Translations under genes and position numbers: made by a program
Shown here: in pieces, positions 39,937 through 51,007 of the stretch
How positions within the stretch are numbered: position 1 is the stretch's first letter
Layout of the letters: every line of letters starts with the position of its first letter
The notes under the pieces: model-generated
What the model saw: the letters and a program-made list of their open reading frames with translations, nothing else
What the model was told of the DNA's origin: nothing
The model's database searches: none
Assembly: GCA_945881835.1 (NCBI GenBank)
Contig: CAMCVP010000003.1
Coordinates: forward strand, 62,001 to 126,000
Source of the DNA: Chryseobacterium gleum
GTDB taxonomy: Bacteria; Bacteroidota; Bacteroidia; Flavobacteriales_D; Sanyastnellaceae
DNA length: 64,000 nucleotides
Direction: 5' to 3'

Positions 39937-40359
39937 TTACTTCAACTCAAAATCTTTGAAATCGAATCCAGGGCTTACTTGACAACCCACCAAACAAAAG
40001 TCTGATTCAGGAGCCAATCTCGCACCAAACCACGTGTTGGCTGGAACGACATGCTGAAGCACTTCGCCATTTAAAAGATCTTTTCCCAAGCGAGTAATCA
40101 TCTCATTTCCGTTAGTATCGAGTTCAATAATTTGCAATGTTTGTCCATCGTGGAAGTACCAAATCTCTTCGCTTTTTATGCGGTGCAGGGCAGAAGTTTG
40201 TCCTTTTTCAAGTAGGAAAAAAATGCTCGTGCAAATAGAGCGCTCCCCTTCGAAACCTTCAAACTGAAATGACTTTTCACTTCGGAAATTTTCTTTGTAA
40301 TAACCACCTTCGGGGTGAGGAAGCATTGCTAGTTTGTCTATGTATGTTTTTGCATTCAT
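39937..40359 (-). CDS. cupin-domain protein (DUF985-like)
   Basis: LAMLPHPEGGYYKENFRSE; TSIFFLLEKGQTSALHRIKSEEIWYFHDGQTL. Confidence 0.85.
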   Translation of the reverse strand: MNAKTYIDKLAMLPHPEGGYYKENFRSEKSFQFEGFEGERSICTSIFFLLEKGQTSALHRIKSEEIWYFHDGQTLQIIELDTNGNEMITRLGKDLLNGEVLQHVVPANTWFGARLAPESDFCLVGCQVSPGFDFKDFELK

Positions 40360-40374
40360 TGCTTAAAAGTATGA

Positions 40375-40404
40375 ATAAAAAAAGGGAGTCCGAAGACTCC
40401 CAAT
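40375..40404 (-). terminator. Rho-independent terminator of fasciclin gene
   Basis: Minus strand GGGAGTC-TTCG-GACTCCC followed by a T-run. Confidence 0.8.
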
Positions 40405-40426
40405 TTTCCTACCTTATCTAACCTAA

Positions 40427-41956
40427 TTATTCTTTGATGAAGTATACACGAGCTCCGTTTTGAACGAAGATGGTGTATACACCACTTGCGAATTCTGAAG
40501 TGTTAAATACAGTTTGCTTTCCGTTTAATTTTCCTTGAGCAACGATTTGTCCTGCTGCATTTACAACTTGAAATAATTCGTTGTTGTTGTCAGATGATTG
40601 TACAGTGATGTTGTTTGAACAAGGATTTGGGAATGCGCTAACATTCAAAGTTTGAAGTCCTTCTACCGATGCTGGAGGAAGAAGAACAGCGTCGATAACG
40701 TGAACAACTCCGTTCCATGCGTTTAAGTCTGCTGCAACGATGTTTGCATTGTTGATCATTGGTCCAGCCATAGGCAATGTGATCGTTGCATCATCTCCTT
40801 GCAACATGGTTACAACTTGTCCATCTACCAAATCAGCTGCAGCAATGGTTTCGCCTACAGCATGGTATAATAGAACGTTGGTTAAAGCTGTAGGGTTTGC
40901 CAACAACGAAGGAACCGTTCCTGCTGGAAGTGACGAGAACGCATCGTCAACTGGAGCAAATACAGTGAAGAAATATTCGTCTTCTAAAGTGGTCTGTAAA
41001 CCAGCAGCACCAATAGCAGTTTCTAAGATAGTATGTGCTGGTGAACCAGCGATGATTTCCATTACGTTATTCGCAATAATGCCAGGAGCAATAACCGCGT
41101 CAATTACGTGAACAACACCATTGTCGGTTACGATATCTGCAACTGTAACTTGTGCGTGATTAATGAATACGCTTCCGTTGATGAATGAAACGGTAACATC
41201 TACACCAGATAATGTTGTAATGGTCATACCGTCAGCCAAATCAGTAGACAATGCAGCAGATGGCACAACGTGGTATGTAAGGATGAAAGTCAATAATCCT
41301 GAAGGATCTGCAAGCAATGCGTCAATGATTGGTTGTGGAACCAAAGCAAAAGCAGCATCGGTTGGTGCGAATACAGTGAATGAACCTGGGCTGTCAAGTG
41401 CGCCATCCAAACCAGCTAAACCAACAACTGCCTCAAGGGTAGTGTGATCAGGTGATGCTACTATCACATCCCAAATAGAGTTTTGAAGTTGTGGAGCAGG
41501 TGGTAACAAAACGCCATCTGTAACGTGCAAAATGCCGTTGCTCACAACGATATCTGCTACAATCACTTGGTTTGTTCCATTGATGAAAACACCGTTGTTG
41601 ATTGTTACTGAAATATCTGAACCGTTTAACATGGTAGCAGTTTGACCGTCGAACAATTGTCCAGATGACACAGCAGCACCGTCAAGAACATGGTAAAGTA
41701 AAATGTCGGTCAATGCAGGAATATCAGCTAATAGAGCATCTACAGTGCCAGCAGGTAATGCAGCAAATGCAGCATCGGTTGGAGCAAAAACTGTGATTGG
41801 GTCTAATGTTCCCAATGCACCATCAAGGCCAGCAGCCAAAACAGCAGCTTCAAGGATAGTGTGATCAGGTGAATTTTGAATAACGTCAAAAGCAGTCTGA
41901 GCTTTTGTTGTTGTGAACCCTAGAATCATTGATAGGGCAAATAGAATTTTTTTCAT
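40427..41956 (-). CDS. fasciclin (FAS1) domain protein, three repeats, T9SS sorting tail
   Basis: Three TVFAPTDAAF / TVFAPVDDAF motifs; C-terminal LNVSAFPNPCSNNITV. Confidence 0.92.
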   Translation of the reverse strand: MKKILFALSMILGFTTTKAQTAFDVIQNSPDHTILEAAVLAAGLDGALGTLDPITVFAPTDAAFAALPAGTVDALLADIPALTDILLYHVLDGAAVSSGQLFDGQTATMLNGSDISVTINNGVFINGTNQVIVADIVVSNGILHVTDGVLLPPAPQLQNSIWDVIVASPDHTTLEAVVGLAGLDGALDSPGSFTVFAPTDAAFALVPQPIIDALLADPSGLLTFILTYHVVPSAALSTDLADGMTITTLSGVDVTVSFINGSVFINHAQVTVADIVTDNGVVHVIDAVIAPGIIANNVMEIIAGSPAHTILETAIGAAGLQTTLEDEYFFTVFAPVDDAFSSLPAGTVPSLLANPTALTNVLLYHAVGETIAAADLVDGQVVTMLQGDDATITLPMAGPMINNANIVAADLNAWNGVVHVIDAVLLPPASVEGLQTLNVSAFPNPCSNNITVQSSDNNNELFQVVNAAGQIVAQGKLNGKQTVFNTSEFASGVYTIFVQNGARVYFIKE

Positions 41957-42198
41957 TTGTTTAATATTTTGTCTTTAAGATTAAACAGAGTTAACTTGGG
42001 TTTGTTCAATCGCATCATTAAGAAATATGATATAAGTCAGTAAGGTGTTTTCTGTACAGCAAAAATGATTGGTTGAGATGTTGTCTTTTTTTGCTTAAAA
42101 TTTGAACTTGAAGAAAAAAATTAGACGGAGCCTGGTTATATGCGTTTTTTTTCTGATTAACTTTCGCAATAATTAATCATTTCCTAAGCGTTGTACAA

Positions 42199-43905
42199 AT
42201 GAAAAAATCCGTAAAAACAGGTCTTATAATCGGTAGTATTTCTCTGCTTCTTGGTCTAGCCGGTCTATTCTGGTATCTAGGAATGACAAACAACAAACAA
42301 CTCATTGCGAAAATTCCAAAAGACGCAGCAATGGTATTCAAAGCAGATTTGAAGAGCCTAGCAGACAAAGCCGAATTCAAAAAATGGAAGGAATTATCGA
42401 TGTTCGATGATATGAATGATGGCGATGGATTGTTTAAAGAAATTCTAGAAAATCCAAAAAAATGTGGTGTGAACTTTATGCAAAATGCATACGGATTCAT
42501 GAGCAAGGGCGATGAGGTATACGGTGGAATAATATTCGGAATCAAAGATGCAAAGGACTTTGAAGAAACGGTGAAAGAGATGGATAGTGACATAGAGGTT
42601 CAGAAGACTGACGGCATTTATACGGCCGAAGTAGATAAGAACGATGTTGCATTGGTGTGGGACAAGCATGTTGCCCTTTTATATTTTAGAAATGAAGACG
42701 ATGTATTGGAAAAGGCGAAGCAAGCCTTTTCTCAGGATGACGACATGAGTATGCTTGAAATGGACACCTACATGGAGTTTGAGTCTCTTGATGCCGATTT
42801 AGGTGTGTATATGAACATGAAGAAATTTCAAGAGTTTGCCTCTGAAATGGGGGGACAAGTTCAGGAACAATTCAAATCGTTGGAGAAGACAGAAAGTGTT
42901 GGAATGACCATGCTTTTTGAAGACCAACAATTGCTCATAGACGCAACATACTATCCGACTGAAGGTGCAACACTCGAGGAAATTTCAATGCTGAAGGAAG
43001 AAGGAATATCCGATGACTTAATCAAGCTTATTTCACCAACCAATCCAAAAGGATATTATGCGGCGAACATGAATCTCGACAAGATTCTAGGGCTTTATCC
43101 TCAAATAAATGAGGAAATGATGAAGGACGGATTTTCTCTGGATGAGTTCAAGAACAGTTTAAATGGGGAAATGACAATTTCTTTGATCGACGTTAAGAAT
43201 GTTCAGAAAATTCGCGAAGTAGCAGATTACGACAACTGGGAACCGAACGGATTTTATGACAATCCAGTTCCAATGAAGATGGACACAACATTTGAATTGT
43301 CTCCAATTTATAAAATCAACCTAGGGGTTAAGGATCGCGGAATTCTAGACAATATCATTGCAAAATTCGTGGCCAAGATGAATGAGCCAGTTGTGACCGA
43401 AGAAATTTTCGATGTGGAAGATTTAATGAAGCCGAGCTTTGACTCCTACATGACACCCTATGACAACTTAGGGGAAGAAATCGAAGAGCCGCAAGTGAAG
43501 CGTTACCAATACAATGGCTTGGAAGTTCTGGAATTGAAAGAGGAAGGATTCAAGTGGTACTATAAATACGATGGAAACTACATTTCAATTTCAAATGACG
43601 AATCCGCTTTTGCCTCTCAGAATTTTTCTTGGGATGAAGATGCTGAAGAAATGCTCAAGGATAAGGCGGGTTCAGGTTACATGGATTTGAACTACAAAAA
43701 CTATCCAGATATTGAAAGAGAGAACGCGAGATCCGTTCAAGAAGTAAAGAGCTTCTTAGAAATGTTAGATCACATGAAGTTCTCTTCAGATGGAACGTCC
43801 TTCCATTTTGAAATGAATTTCACCGACAGTCCAGATCACATTCTATGGCGCATGATGAAAACCATAGATGCCCATTTCTCAAAAGACAGAAGAGGCTACA
43901 ATTAA
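42199..43905 (+). CDS. hypothetical membrane-anchored protein (possibly DUF4836-like)
   Basis: N-terminal TM helix; LIAKIPKDAAMVFKADLKSLADKAEFKKWKEL. Confidence 0.6.
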   Translation: MKKSVKTGLIIGSISLLLGLAGLFWYLGMTNNKQLIAKIPKDAAMVFKADLKSLADKAEFKKWKELSMFDDMNDGDGLFKEILENPKKCGVNFMQNAYGFMSKGDEVYGGIIFGIKDAKDFEETVKEMDSDIEVQKTDGIYTAEVDKNDVALVWDKHVALLYFRNEDDVLEKAKQAFSQDDDMSMLEMDTYMEFESLDADLGVYMNMKKFQEFASEMGGQVQEQFKSLEKTESVGMTMLFEDQQLLIDATYYPTEGATLEEISMLKEEGISDDLIKLISPTNPKGYYAANMNLDKILGLYPQINEEMMKDGFSLDEFKNSLNGEMTISLIDVKNVQKIREVADYDNWEPNGFYDNPVPMKMDTTFELSPIYKINLGVKDRGILDNIIAKFVAKMNEPVVTEEIFDVEDLMKPSFDSYMTPYDNLGEEIEEPQVKRYQYNGLEVLELKEEGFKWYYKYDGNYISISNDESAFASQNFSWDEDAEEMLKDKAGSGYMDLNYKNYPDIERENARSVQEVKSFLEMLDHMKFSSDGTSFHFEMNFTDSPDHILWRMMKTIDAHFSKDRRGYN

Positions 43906-45380
43906 TTCGTGGAATAATTCACCACATCAATTTGTAAATTCCCATTGAGAGCTACAGTAATTTGTAGCTCTTTTTGTGTGGGGTAAAAACCAGTGATCTG
44001 AAGATTATTCAAAAGACCTTTCAATTTAACGCCAGGCATTAACTCTCCATTTAGTTGTTTTTCAATTTCAGTCTTAGCAGATTGAAGGGTAGGCGTTAAA
44101 TCAATGTTACACGCACTTTGAATGGTTTCGGTGAGTTTGGTTTGAAAGACATCGACTCCAGCGTTCATTAATACATGTTTCGACTTACTATCAATTTCAA
44201 TCGAACTAACACTCATTTTATTTGTTGAAGGGTCAATCTTCGGAGTAAGTGCTAAGAAGAATTTACAGTTCTTGTATTTCTTGAATCCCACTTTCATGTC
44301 GCACAAAACTTCCACTTGAATTTTCTGATTCCCCAATCCCGAAAGTGCGAGATTTTTCACGGTTATGCTTTTCTTCTGGTCATCGCTTGCAAAAGTGCTA
44401 CCAGCGGTCATTTCGTTCACTTTGGTGGAAAGACTTTCGTAGCTCGATTTAATTGGCATTTGAATAACAAAGCCCGAAGCCAAATCGTTTTGCACACTCA
44501 GCGGCGGTAGGGGGGGAATAGCTGCATTTTCATTTTTGTCTAAACTCATCACAGGAGTTGCGTCAATACCCAAGTTCACCTGAAGAATATTTCCATATCC
44601 ATACATAGGTCCTAATTTGAAATTAGAAGCATTAAAAGAGAGATAGCCATAGCCTGGAATTTCCATTTGACTATTCAGTTGCTTCCAGGCTTCATTCGCA
44701 TAACTTTTGAAATCAACTTTTAGACATTGCTGATCTATGTATTTACACACATCGAAAAGCGCAGGGCGCATGGCTTTCATAATTTCACCAGTCATGTCAA
44801 TCTTCAAAAATGTCATTTCACACGGATCCATTGGGTTTAATTTCGATAAGGAAGTGGACGTTATCAATTGGTAGTTTTGGTTCATGGAAAGGGTGGAAGA
44901 GAACTCGATTTCAACACGACGTTTCGTTTCGTTGCCGCTTCCACAAGAAAACGGAATACGCGGGTGAACGCAAGTTCCCCATACGCAACCCGTGCAATAA
45001 TTACCTTCAATGCCATACCACGCTTTTGTTCCAACAACGAATTTATTTCCGACTACATACCCATTTAGGTTTTCGCGGAACACATCGTACTTCGCTTGAG
45101 GACCGTCGCAAGCTCCGAATGAAGTGAAGTTCGGCCACTCTGGATTGCGGATAATGGGGGAAGAAGATTCGTTCGCGAATTTTAAAATTGGATCAATGGA
45201 AATATTGATGGGAATATTGATGTGTGAAACCCCTTGCGGCGGTCCCATCGGAATTTCAACCTCAGTCATTTCTGGAAGTGGAGCAGTAATTTTACATGAT
45301 ACAAGCATACTTGTAAAAGCAATAAATACAGTTAATGATCGGAGCATTTTTTTAGAAATCATAGATTGAAAAATTTTCAA
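43902..45380 (-). CDS. DUF4403-like lipoprotein
   Basis: Lipobox-like MLVSCK; SHINIPINISIDPILKFAN and repeated beta-rich segments. Confidence 0.6.
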   Translation of the reverse strand: MKIFQSMISKKMLRSLTVFIAFTSMLVSCKITAPLPEMTEVEIPMGPPQGVSHINIPINISIDPILKFANESSSPIIRNPEWPNFTSFGACDGPQAKYDVFRENLNGYVVGNKFVVGTKAWYGIEGNYCTGCVWGTCVHPRIPFSCGSGNETKRRVEIEFSSTLSMNQNYQLITSTSLSKLNPMDPCEMTFLKIDMTGEIMKAMRPALFDVCKYIDQQCLKVDFKSYANEAWKQLNSQMEIPGYGYLSFNASNFKLGPMYGYGNILQVNLGIDATPVMSLDKNENAAIPPLPPLSVQNDLASGFVIQMPIKSSYESLSTKVNEMTAGSTFASDDQKKSITVKNLALSGLGNQKIQVEVLCDMKVGFKKYKNCKFFLALTPKIDPSTNKMSVSSIEIDSKSKHVLMNAGVDVFQTKLTETIQSACNIDLTPTLQSAKTEIEKQLNGELMPGVKLKGLLNNLQITGFYPTQKELQITVALNGNLQIDVVNYSTN

Positions 45381-45429
45381 CGCAAAATTACTCGGAACAT
45401 TGGCTTATTTTCGCTTCAAATTATTAACT

Positions 45430-46521
45430 ATGAAATCACTTCGACTTATTCTCGTTTTATCGTTGTTTGCATTCTCGGGAAAAATCTTTTCTCAAGGAAT
45501 GCCTATTTCAGTAATTGTATCTAATGCAGATTGTGCGGTTACTGTCGCGGGAACTTATGTAGACTCAGTTACTGGTACTTCAGGTTCTTTTCAATTGTTT
45601 GCAGCAGATCCAGCTGGAACTTCCTTCATGGGAACAGTATCCATTAACGCACTAGGAGCAAATTACATCATTTCAGTTTGTGCAACAGATTGCAACGGAG
45701 TGACTAACTGCGCAACGGGTTCAATGGTTTTAGGAGCCGTGACTACCTTCAACATTGATATGGGTGGAAATGGCGGAGGAGTTGTAGACAATGACGGAGA
45801 CGGCTTCAACAGTTTTGCAGATTGTAACGATAACGACGCTAATATCAATGCGAACGCAACTGAAGTATGCGATGGTGTTGACAATAACTGCGACGGTGTT
45901 GTCGATGAAGGTTGCAACACAGGTGGATGCACCTTAGACATTGTTCTTGTTCCAGACTCATTAGATAATAGCCCATTTGTGGTTTATATCTATTTGGCAG
46001 GACTTCCAATGGGAGGATCTATCGTTTGGGATTTCGGTGATGGTGGAGTTGCAACTTCAACATTTCCAACTTGGGTATATACAAACCTAGGAACTTACAC
46101 GGTTTGTGCTACCTATGCAGATGCTAGCGGGTGCACAGCAACAGATTGCGTAACATTCACTGTTAACGCAGACGGGTCAACGACTCCAGGTGGAATTAAC
46201 ATGCAAGGCTTCACGTTGAACGTTGTTGGAACCCTACCAAGTCCAAACGCAGTAGCTGAATTTTCTTCAGCAAATGATTTTACAATCTATCCAAATCCAG
46301 TTACTGAATCAGCGACCATTCAATGGAACGCTACCTCAACTGAGCAAGGTAACTTAGATGTGTTCAATGCACAAGGACAATTGATTTCTACAGAGCGTTA
46401 CACGGTTTCTGCAGGAGCTCAACAAGTTCATTTGAATACACAATCACTTTCAGCAGGAATGTACATTGTACGCAGTGTTTCGAATGCTGGTGTAGTTCGT
46501 CAGACTACATTCATGAAATAA
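45430..46521 (+). CDS. secreted PKD/MopE-motif protein with T9SS C-terminal sorting domain
   Basis: DNDGDGFNSFADCNDNDANINANATEVCDGVDNNCDGVVDEGC; VWDFGDGGVATSTFPTWVYTNLGTYTVC; FTIYPNPVTESATIQW. Confidence 0.87.
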   Translation: MKSLRLILVLSLFAFSGKIFSQGMPISVIVSNADCAVTVAGTYVDSVTGTSGSFQLFAADPAGTSFMGTVSINALGANYIISVCATDCNGVTNCATGSMVLGAVTTFNIDMGGNGGGVVDNDGDGFNSFADCNDNDANINANATEVCDGVDNNCDGVVDEGCNTGGCTLDIVLVPDSLDNSPFVVYIYLAGLPMGGSIVWDFGDGGVATSTFPTWVYTNLGTYTVCATYADASGCTATDCVTFTVNADGSTTPGGINMQGFTLNVVGTLPSPNAVAEFSSANDFTIYPNPVTESATIQWNATSTEQGNLDVFNAQGQLISTERYTVSAGAQQVHLNTQSLSAGMYIVRSVSNAGVVRQTTFMK

Positions 46522-46540
46522 TCAGACTCCTGAAGTGTGA

Positions 46541-46571
46541 GAAAAAGGTCGACCGTTGGTCGGCCTTTTTC
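46541..46571 (+). terminator. Rho-independent terminator
   Basis: GAAAAAGGTCGACC-GTT-GGTCGGCCTTTTTC. Confidence 0.85.
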
Positions 46572-46609
46572 ATGTCTGAATGATTTGTATTAAGTTGTGA
46601 CTATAAATG

Positions 46610-46635
46610 AAAAGAGCCGCATATGCGGCTCTTTT
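46610..46635 (-). terminator. Palindromic terminator at end of rpoC transcript
   Basis: Perfect 26-bp palindrome AAAAGAGCCGCATATGCGGCTCTTTT. Confidence 0.8.
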
Positions 46636-46657
46636 AAGTTTTGAAGTAGGGAAGGTG

Positions 46658-49600
46658 TTATGCTTCTTCCACAGGGGCATTTGCACTGCGCTTCGCCATG
46701 ATGTTCACCAAGTCTTCGCTGTTGCCTACTAACATTTTTTGGAATCGACGTCCACCAGAACCCGCAGGAATTTGGTGACCAACGATAACGTTTTCTTTCA
46801 GTCCGTTCAAGAAGTCTGTTTTTCCTTGTACAGCTGCTTCGTTCAATACTTTCGTAGTCTCTTGGAACGATGCTGCAGAGATCCATGAATCTGTTTGCAA
46901 CGACGCTCTTGTGATACCTTGAAGTATTGGGCGGGCAGTAGCTGTAATGGCTTCACGAGATTCCATAACTGCTCTGTCTTTACGCTTCAACTCAGAGTTT
47001 TCAGTTCTGAATTGCAATGCAGTAATAACTTGACCTGCTAAGAATTTCTCAGAATCACCTGGCTCAGTAACAACAACTTTGTCGAATAACAAGTCGTTTT
47101 CATCAATGAACTCAGCTTTATCTACAGTGCTTCCTTGCAAGAAACGTGTATCACCGGCATCAAGAATTTCAACTTTGCGCATCATTTGACGAACAATAAC
47201 TTCGAAATGCTTGTCATTGATTTTCACACCTTGTAAACGGTATACCTCTTGAATTTCATTCACCAAGTATTCTTGAACTGCAGTTGGCCCTTGAATGTCT
47301 AGGATATCTCCAGGAGAGATAGCACCATCAGACAATTGCATTCCTGCACGAACGAAGTCACCATCTTGAACTAAGATGTGCTTAGCAAGGTTGATCAGAT
47401 ATTTCTTCTCTTCTCCAGTACGTGAGCGAAGGATAATCTCGCGGTTACCGCGTTTGATTTTTCCGTATTCAACAATTCCGTCGATTTCCGCAACGTTAGC
47501 TGGGTTAGATGGGTTACGTGCTTCGAACAATTCGGTCACACGTGGAAGACCACCGGTGATGTCACCACCACGACCCGCCATACGAGGGATCTTAGCAAGA
47601 ATACTTCCTTTGGTAGTTTTAACTCCGTTTTCAGTGTTCAAGTGAGCACCAACTGGAAGAGAGTAAACCTTAACCACTTCTTTGCCGCGAACGACTTCGA
47701 TACTTGGGTTTTTCTTCTTGTCTTTTGTTTCAATAATAATTTTCTCAGAGAATCCAGTTTGCTCATCGACTTCAGTCTTGAAGGTAATTCCTTCTTCAAT
47801 TGCGTCGAAGTTGATAGTTCCATCTTCCTCAGTGATGATAACACTGTTGAACGGATCGAACTCACAAATCACATCGTTCTTCTTAACGATATCGCCATTG
47901 TTTACATGTAGAACCGATCCGTAAGGAAGATTCATTGTAGCCATAGTGATACCTGTTTTCTCGTCGTTAATTTTCAATTCAGCAGAACGAGCAACAACGA
48001 CAGTAACTGTAACATTGTTTTCTTTTCTTTCAACTGTACGAAGATCTTCGATTTCAACGATACCAGGATATTTCGCTTTCAAATCAGAATCAATAGCCGA
48101 ACCAGACGCAGCACCACCCGTGTGGAACGTACGAAGAGTCAACTGTGTACCCGGCTCACCGATAGACTGCGCGGCAATAACACCAACAGCCAATCCTTCT
48201 TGAACCAAACGAGCAGAGGCAAGGTCACGACCGTAACACTTTGCACAAACTCCACGCTTGCTTTCGCAGGTTAATACAGAACGAATTTCCACTTCTTCAA
48301 TTCCAGCAGCTTCAATAGCATCTGCAATCTCTTCAGAAATTTCTTGAACCGCTTCAACAAGCAATTCATTTGTTTCTGGGTGGTATACATCATGAACTGA
48401 AGTTCTACCTAAGATACGATCGCGAAGGCTTTCTACAATTTCATCAGATTTCTTCAATGCAGTTGTATTCAATCCGCGAAGTGTACCACAGTCAACTTCG
48501 TTAATAATTACATCTTGCGCAACGTCAACCAAACGACGAGTTAAGTAACCCGCATCCGCCGTTTTCAATGCTGTATCGGCCAAACCTTTACGAGCACCGT
48601 GGGTAGAGATGAAGTACTCTAAGATCGACAAACCTTCTTTAAAGTTCGCCAAGATAGGGTTCTCAATCATGTCTTGTCCACCTGCAGCAGCGTTCTTCTG
48701 TGGCTTAGCCATCAGACCACGCATACCTGCTAACTGACGAATTTGTTCTTTCGATCCACGAGCTCCAGAATCATACATCATGTAGATGCTGTTGAATCCT
48801 TGTTGGTCTGTTTTCAAACGATCCATAAGGATGTTTGTCAAACGTGAGTTCGTATTCGTCCAAATGTCAATGATTTGGTTGTAACGTTCGTTGTTGGTAA
48901 TAAGACCCATGTTATAGTTCTCAAATACCTCAGCAACTTTATTTGTCGCTTCTCCAACAAGTTTTTCTTTCTCGTTAGGAACAACAACGTCTGTCAATTT
49001 AAACGACAATCCACCCTTGAATGCCCAATAGTATCCAAGATCTTTCATGTCATCTAAGAACTTCGCTGCACGAGCAATACCAACAATCTTAAGAATGTTT
49101 CCGATGATATCACGGAGAGCCTTCTTCGTCAATAATTGGTTAATGAATCCAACTTCAGGTGGAACAATTGCATTGAATAATACACGTCCAGCTGTTGTCT
49201 CAATAATGCTAGGCTCATCATTCATATCGTACCAACGTACTTTAATGAATGCATGCAAGTCTAATTGACCTTCGTTGAATGCGATAATAACTTCTTCTTT
49301 CGAATAGTAAGTTCTTCCTTCACCACGACAAGGCTTCTCGTCGGTACCCTCACGGCCTTTAGTAATGTAATAAAGACCCAAGACCATATCTTGTGATGGA
49401 ACCGTGATCGGTGCACCATTCGCAGGGTTAAGGATATTGTGAGAAGCTAACATCAATAATTGGGCTTCCAAAATTGCAGCACTTCCAAGTGGAACGTGAA
49501 CAGCCATTTGGTCACCATCAAAGTCAGCGTTGAATGCAGTACAAACAAGTGGATGAAGTTGAATTGCTTTTCCTTCAATTAATTTAGGTTGGAAAGACTG

Positions 49601-50956
49601 AATACCTAAACGGTGAAGGGTAGGAGCACGGTTCAACAACACTGGGTGACCTTTCAATACGTTCTCAAGGATATCCCAAACAATGGCTTCTTTTTTATCT
49701 ACGATCTTCTTTGCAGATTTAACCGTCTTTACAATACCACGCTCAATCATTTTGCGAATGATAAATGGTTTGAAAAGCTCAGCTGCCATATCTTTTGGCA
49801 ATCCACATTCGTGAAGTTTCAATTCTGGTCCAACAACAATTACCGAACGAGCAGAATAGTCAACACGCTTACCCAATAAGTTCTGACGGAAACGTCCTTG
49901 CTTTCCTTTCAATGAATCTGAAAGTGATTTAAGCGGACGGTTGCTTTCAGTCTTAACAGCAGAAGATTTACGGCTGTTATCGAACAATGAATCCACCGCT
50001 TCTTGAAGCATACGCTTCTCGTTACGCAAGATTACATCAGGTGCTTTAATTTCTAGTAGACGCTTAAGACGGTTGTTACGAATAATTACACGACGGTAAA
50101 GATCGTTCAAGTCAGATGTCGCGAAACGGCCACCATCCAATGGAACAAGTGGACGAAGTTCTGGTGGAATAACCGGAACCACACGAGTGATCATCCACTC
50201 AGGGCGGTTGATTACACGAGTATTCGCATCACGGAAGTTCTCAACAACACTCAAGCGCTTTAAAGCTTCGTTTTTACGTTGTTGTGAAGTTTCACGGTTT
50301 GCCTTGTCGCGCAATTCAAATGACAATGCATCTAAATCTAAACGAGCCAACAAATCATGAAGTGCTTCAGCACCCATTTTCGCTACGAATTTGTTTGGAT
50401 CTTTATCATCCAAGTACTGATTCTCACGTGGAAGTTGCTCTAGGATGTCCAAGTACTCTTCTTCTGTTAAGAATTGTCCGGCCTCCAATCCGCTACCTTC
50501 AGCATCTGTAACTGGACCAGCATTGATTACAACATAACGTTCGTAATAAATGATTTGATCTAATTTCTTTGAAGGCATACCTAAAAGGTATCCGATTTTA
50601 TTTGGAAGTGAACGGAAGTACCAAATGTGAGCTACCGGAACAGTAAGGGAAATGTGTCCCATACGTTCGCGACGAACTTTCTTTTCAGTAACCTCAACAC
50701 CACAACGGTCACAAACAATACCCTTGTAACGGATACGCTTGTACTTTCCGCAATGACATTCGTAGTCTTTAACAGGACCGAAAATCTTTTCACAGAAAAG
50801 ACCTTCGCGCTCTGGCTTATAGGTACGATAGTTAATGGTTTCCGGCTTCATTACCTCGCCAGAAGATCTCTCTAAGATCTCTTCTGGTGAAGCTAACGAG
50901 ATAGTGATTGATTTAAAATCACTGGTTGGTTTTGCTACTTTTTTTGCTTGAAGCAT
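46658..50956 (-). CDS. rpoC: DNA-directed RNA polymerase subunit beta'
   Basis: [15 protein letters not shown] catalytic motif; [24 protein letters not shown] zinc motif. Confidence 0.99.
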   Translation of the reverse strand: MLQAKKVAKPTSDFKSITISLASPEEILERSSGEVMKPETINYRTYKPEREGLFCEKIFGPVKDYECHCGKYKRIRYKGIVCDRCGVEVTEKKVRRERMGHISLTVPVAHIWYFRSLPNKIGYLLGMPSKKLDQIIYYERYVVINAGPVTDAEGSGLEAGQFLTEEEYLDILEQLPRENQYLDDKDPNKFVAKMGAEALHDLLARLDLDALSFELRDKANRETSQQRKNEALKRLSVVENFRDANTRVINRPEWMITRVVPVIPPELRPLVPLDGGRFATSDLNDLYRRVIIRNNRLKRLLEIKAPDVILRNEKRMLQEAVDSLFDNSRKSSAVKTESNRPLKSLSDSLKGKQGRFRQNLLGKRVDYSARSVIVVGPELKLHECGLPKDMAAELFKPFIIRKMIERGIVKTVKSAKKIVDKKEAIVWDILENVLKGHPVLLNRAPTLHRLGIQSFQPKLIEGKAIQLHPLVCTAFNADFDGDQMAVHVPLGSAAILEAQLLMLASHNILNPANGAPITVPSQDMVLGLYYITKGREGTDEKPCRGEGRTYYSKEEVIIAFNEGQLDLHAFIKVRWYDMNDEPSIIETTAGRVLFNAIVPPEVGFINQLLTKKALRDIIGNILKIVGIARAAKFLDDMKDLGYYWAFKGGLSFKLTDVVVPNEKEKLVGEATNKVAEVFENYNMGLITNNERYNQIIDIWTNTNSRLTNILMDRLKTDQQGFNSIYMMYDSGARGSKEQIRQLAGMRGLMAKPQKNAAAGGQDMIENPILANFKEGLSILEYFISTHGARKGLADTALKTADAGYLTRRLVDVAQDVIINEVDCGTLRGLNTTALKKSDEIVESLRDRILGRTSVHDVYHPETNELLVEAVQEISEEIADAIEAAGIEEVEIRSVLTCESKRGVCAKCYGRDLASARLVQEGLAVGVIAAQSIGEPGTQLTLRTFHTGGAASGSAIDSDLKAKYPGIVEIEDLRTVERKENNVTVTVVVARSAELKINDEKTGITMATMNLPYGSVLHVNNGDIVKKNDVICEFDPFNSVIITEEDGTINFDAIEEGITFKTEVDEQTGFSEKIIIETKDKKKNPSIEVVRGKEVVKVYSLPVGAHLNTENGVKTTKGSILAKIPRMAGRGGDITGGLPRVTELFEARNPSNPANVAEIDGIVEYGKIKRGNREIILRSRTGEEKKYLINLAKHILVQDGDFVRAGMQLSDGAISPGDILDIQGPTAVQEYLVNEIQEVYRLQGVKINDKHFEVIVRQMMRKVEILDAGDTRFLQGSTVDKAEFIDENDLLFDKVVVTEPGDSEKFLAGQVITALQFRTENSELKRKDRAVMESREAITATARPILQGITRASLQTDSWISAASFQETTKVLNEAAVQGKTDFLNGLKENVIVGHQIPAGSGGRRFQKMLVGNSEDLVNIMAKRSANAPVEEA

Positions 50957-51007
50957 TTTGTGCAGTTTGAATGTCTATGTTAAAATTTCTTTTCGTTGTA
51001 TGTTGAA

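Noticed and set aside
47376-48203. Plus-strand ORFs antisense to rpoC, and similar ones antisense to rpoB, tuf, sucD and uvrA
   Set aside because: Opposite strand of strongly conserved housekeeping genes; no independent support.
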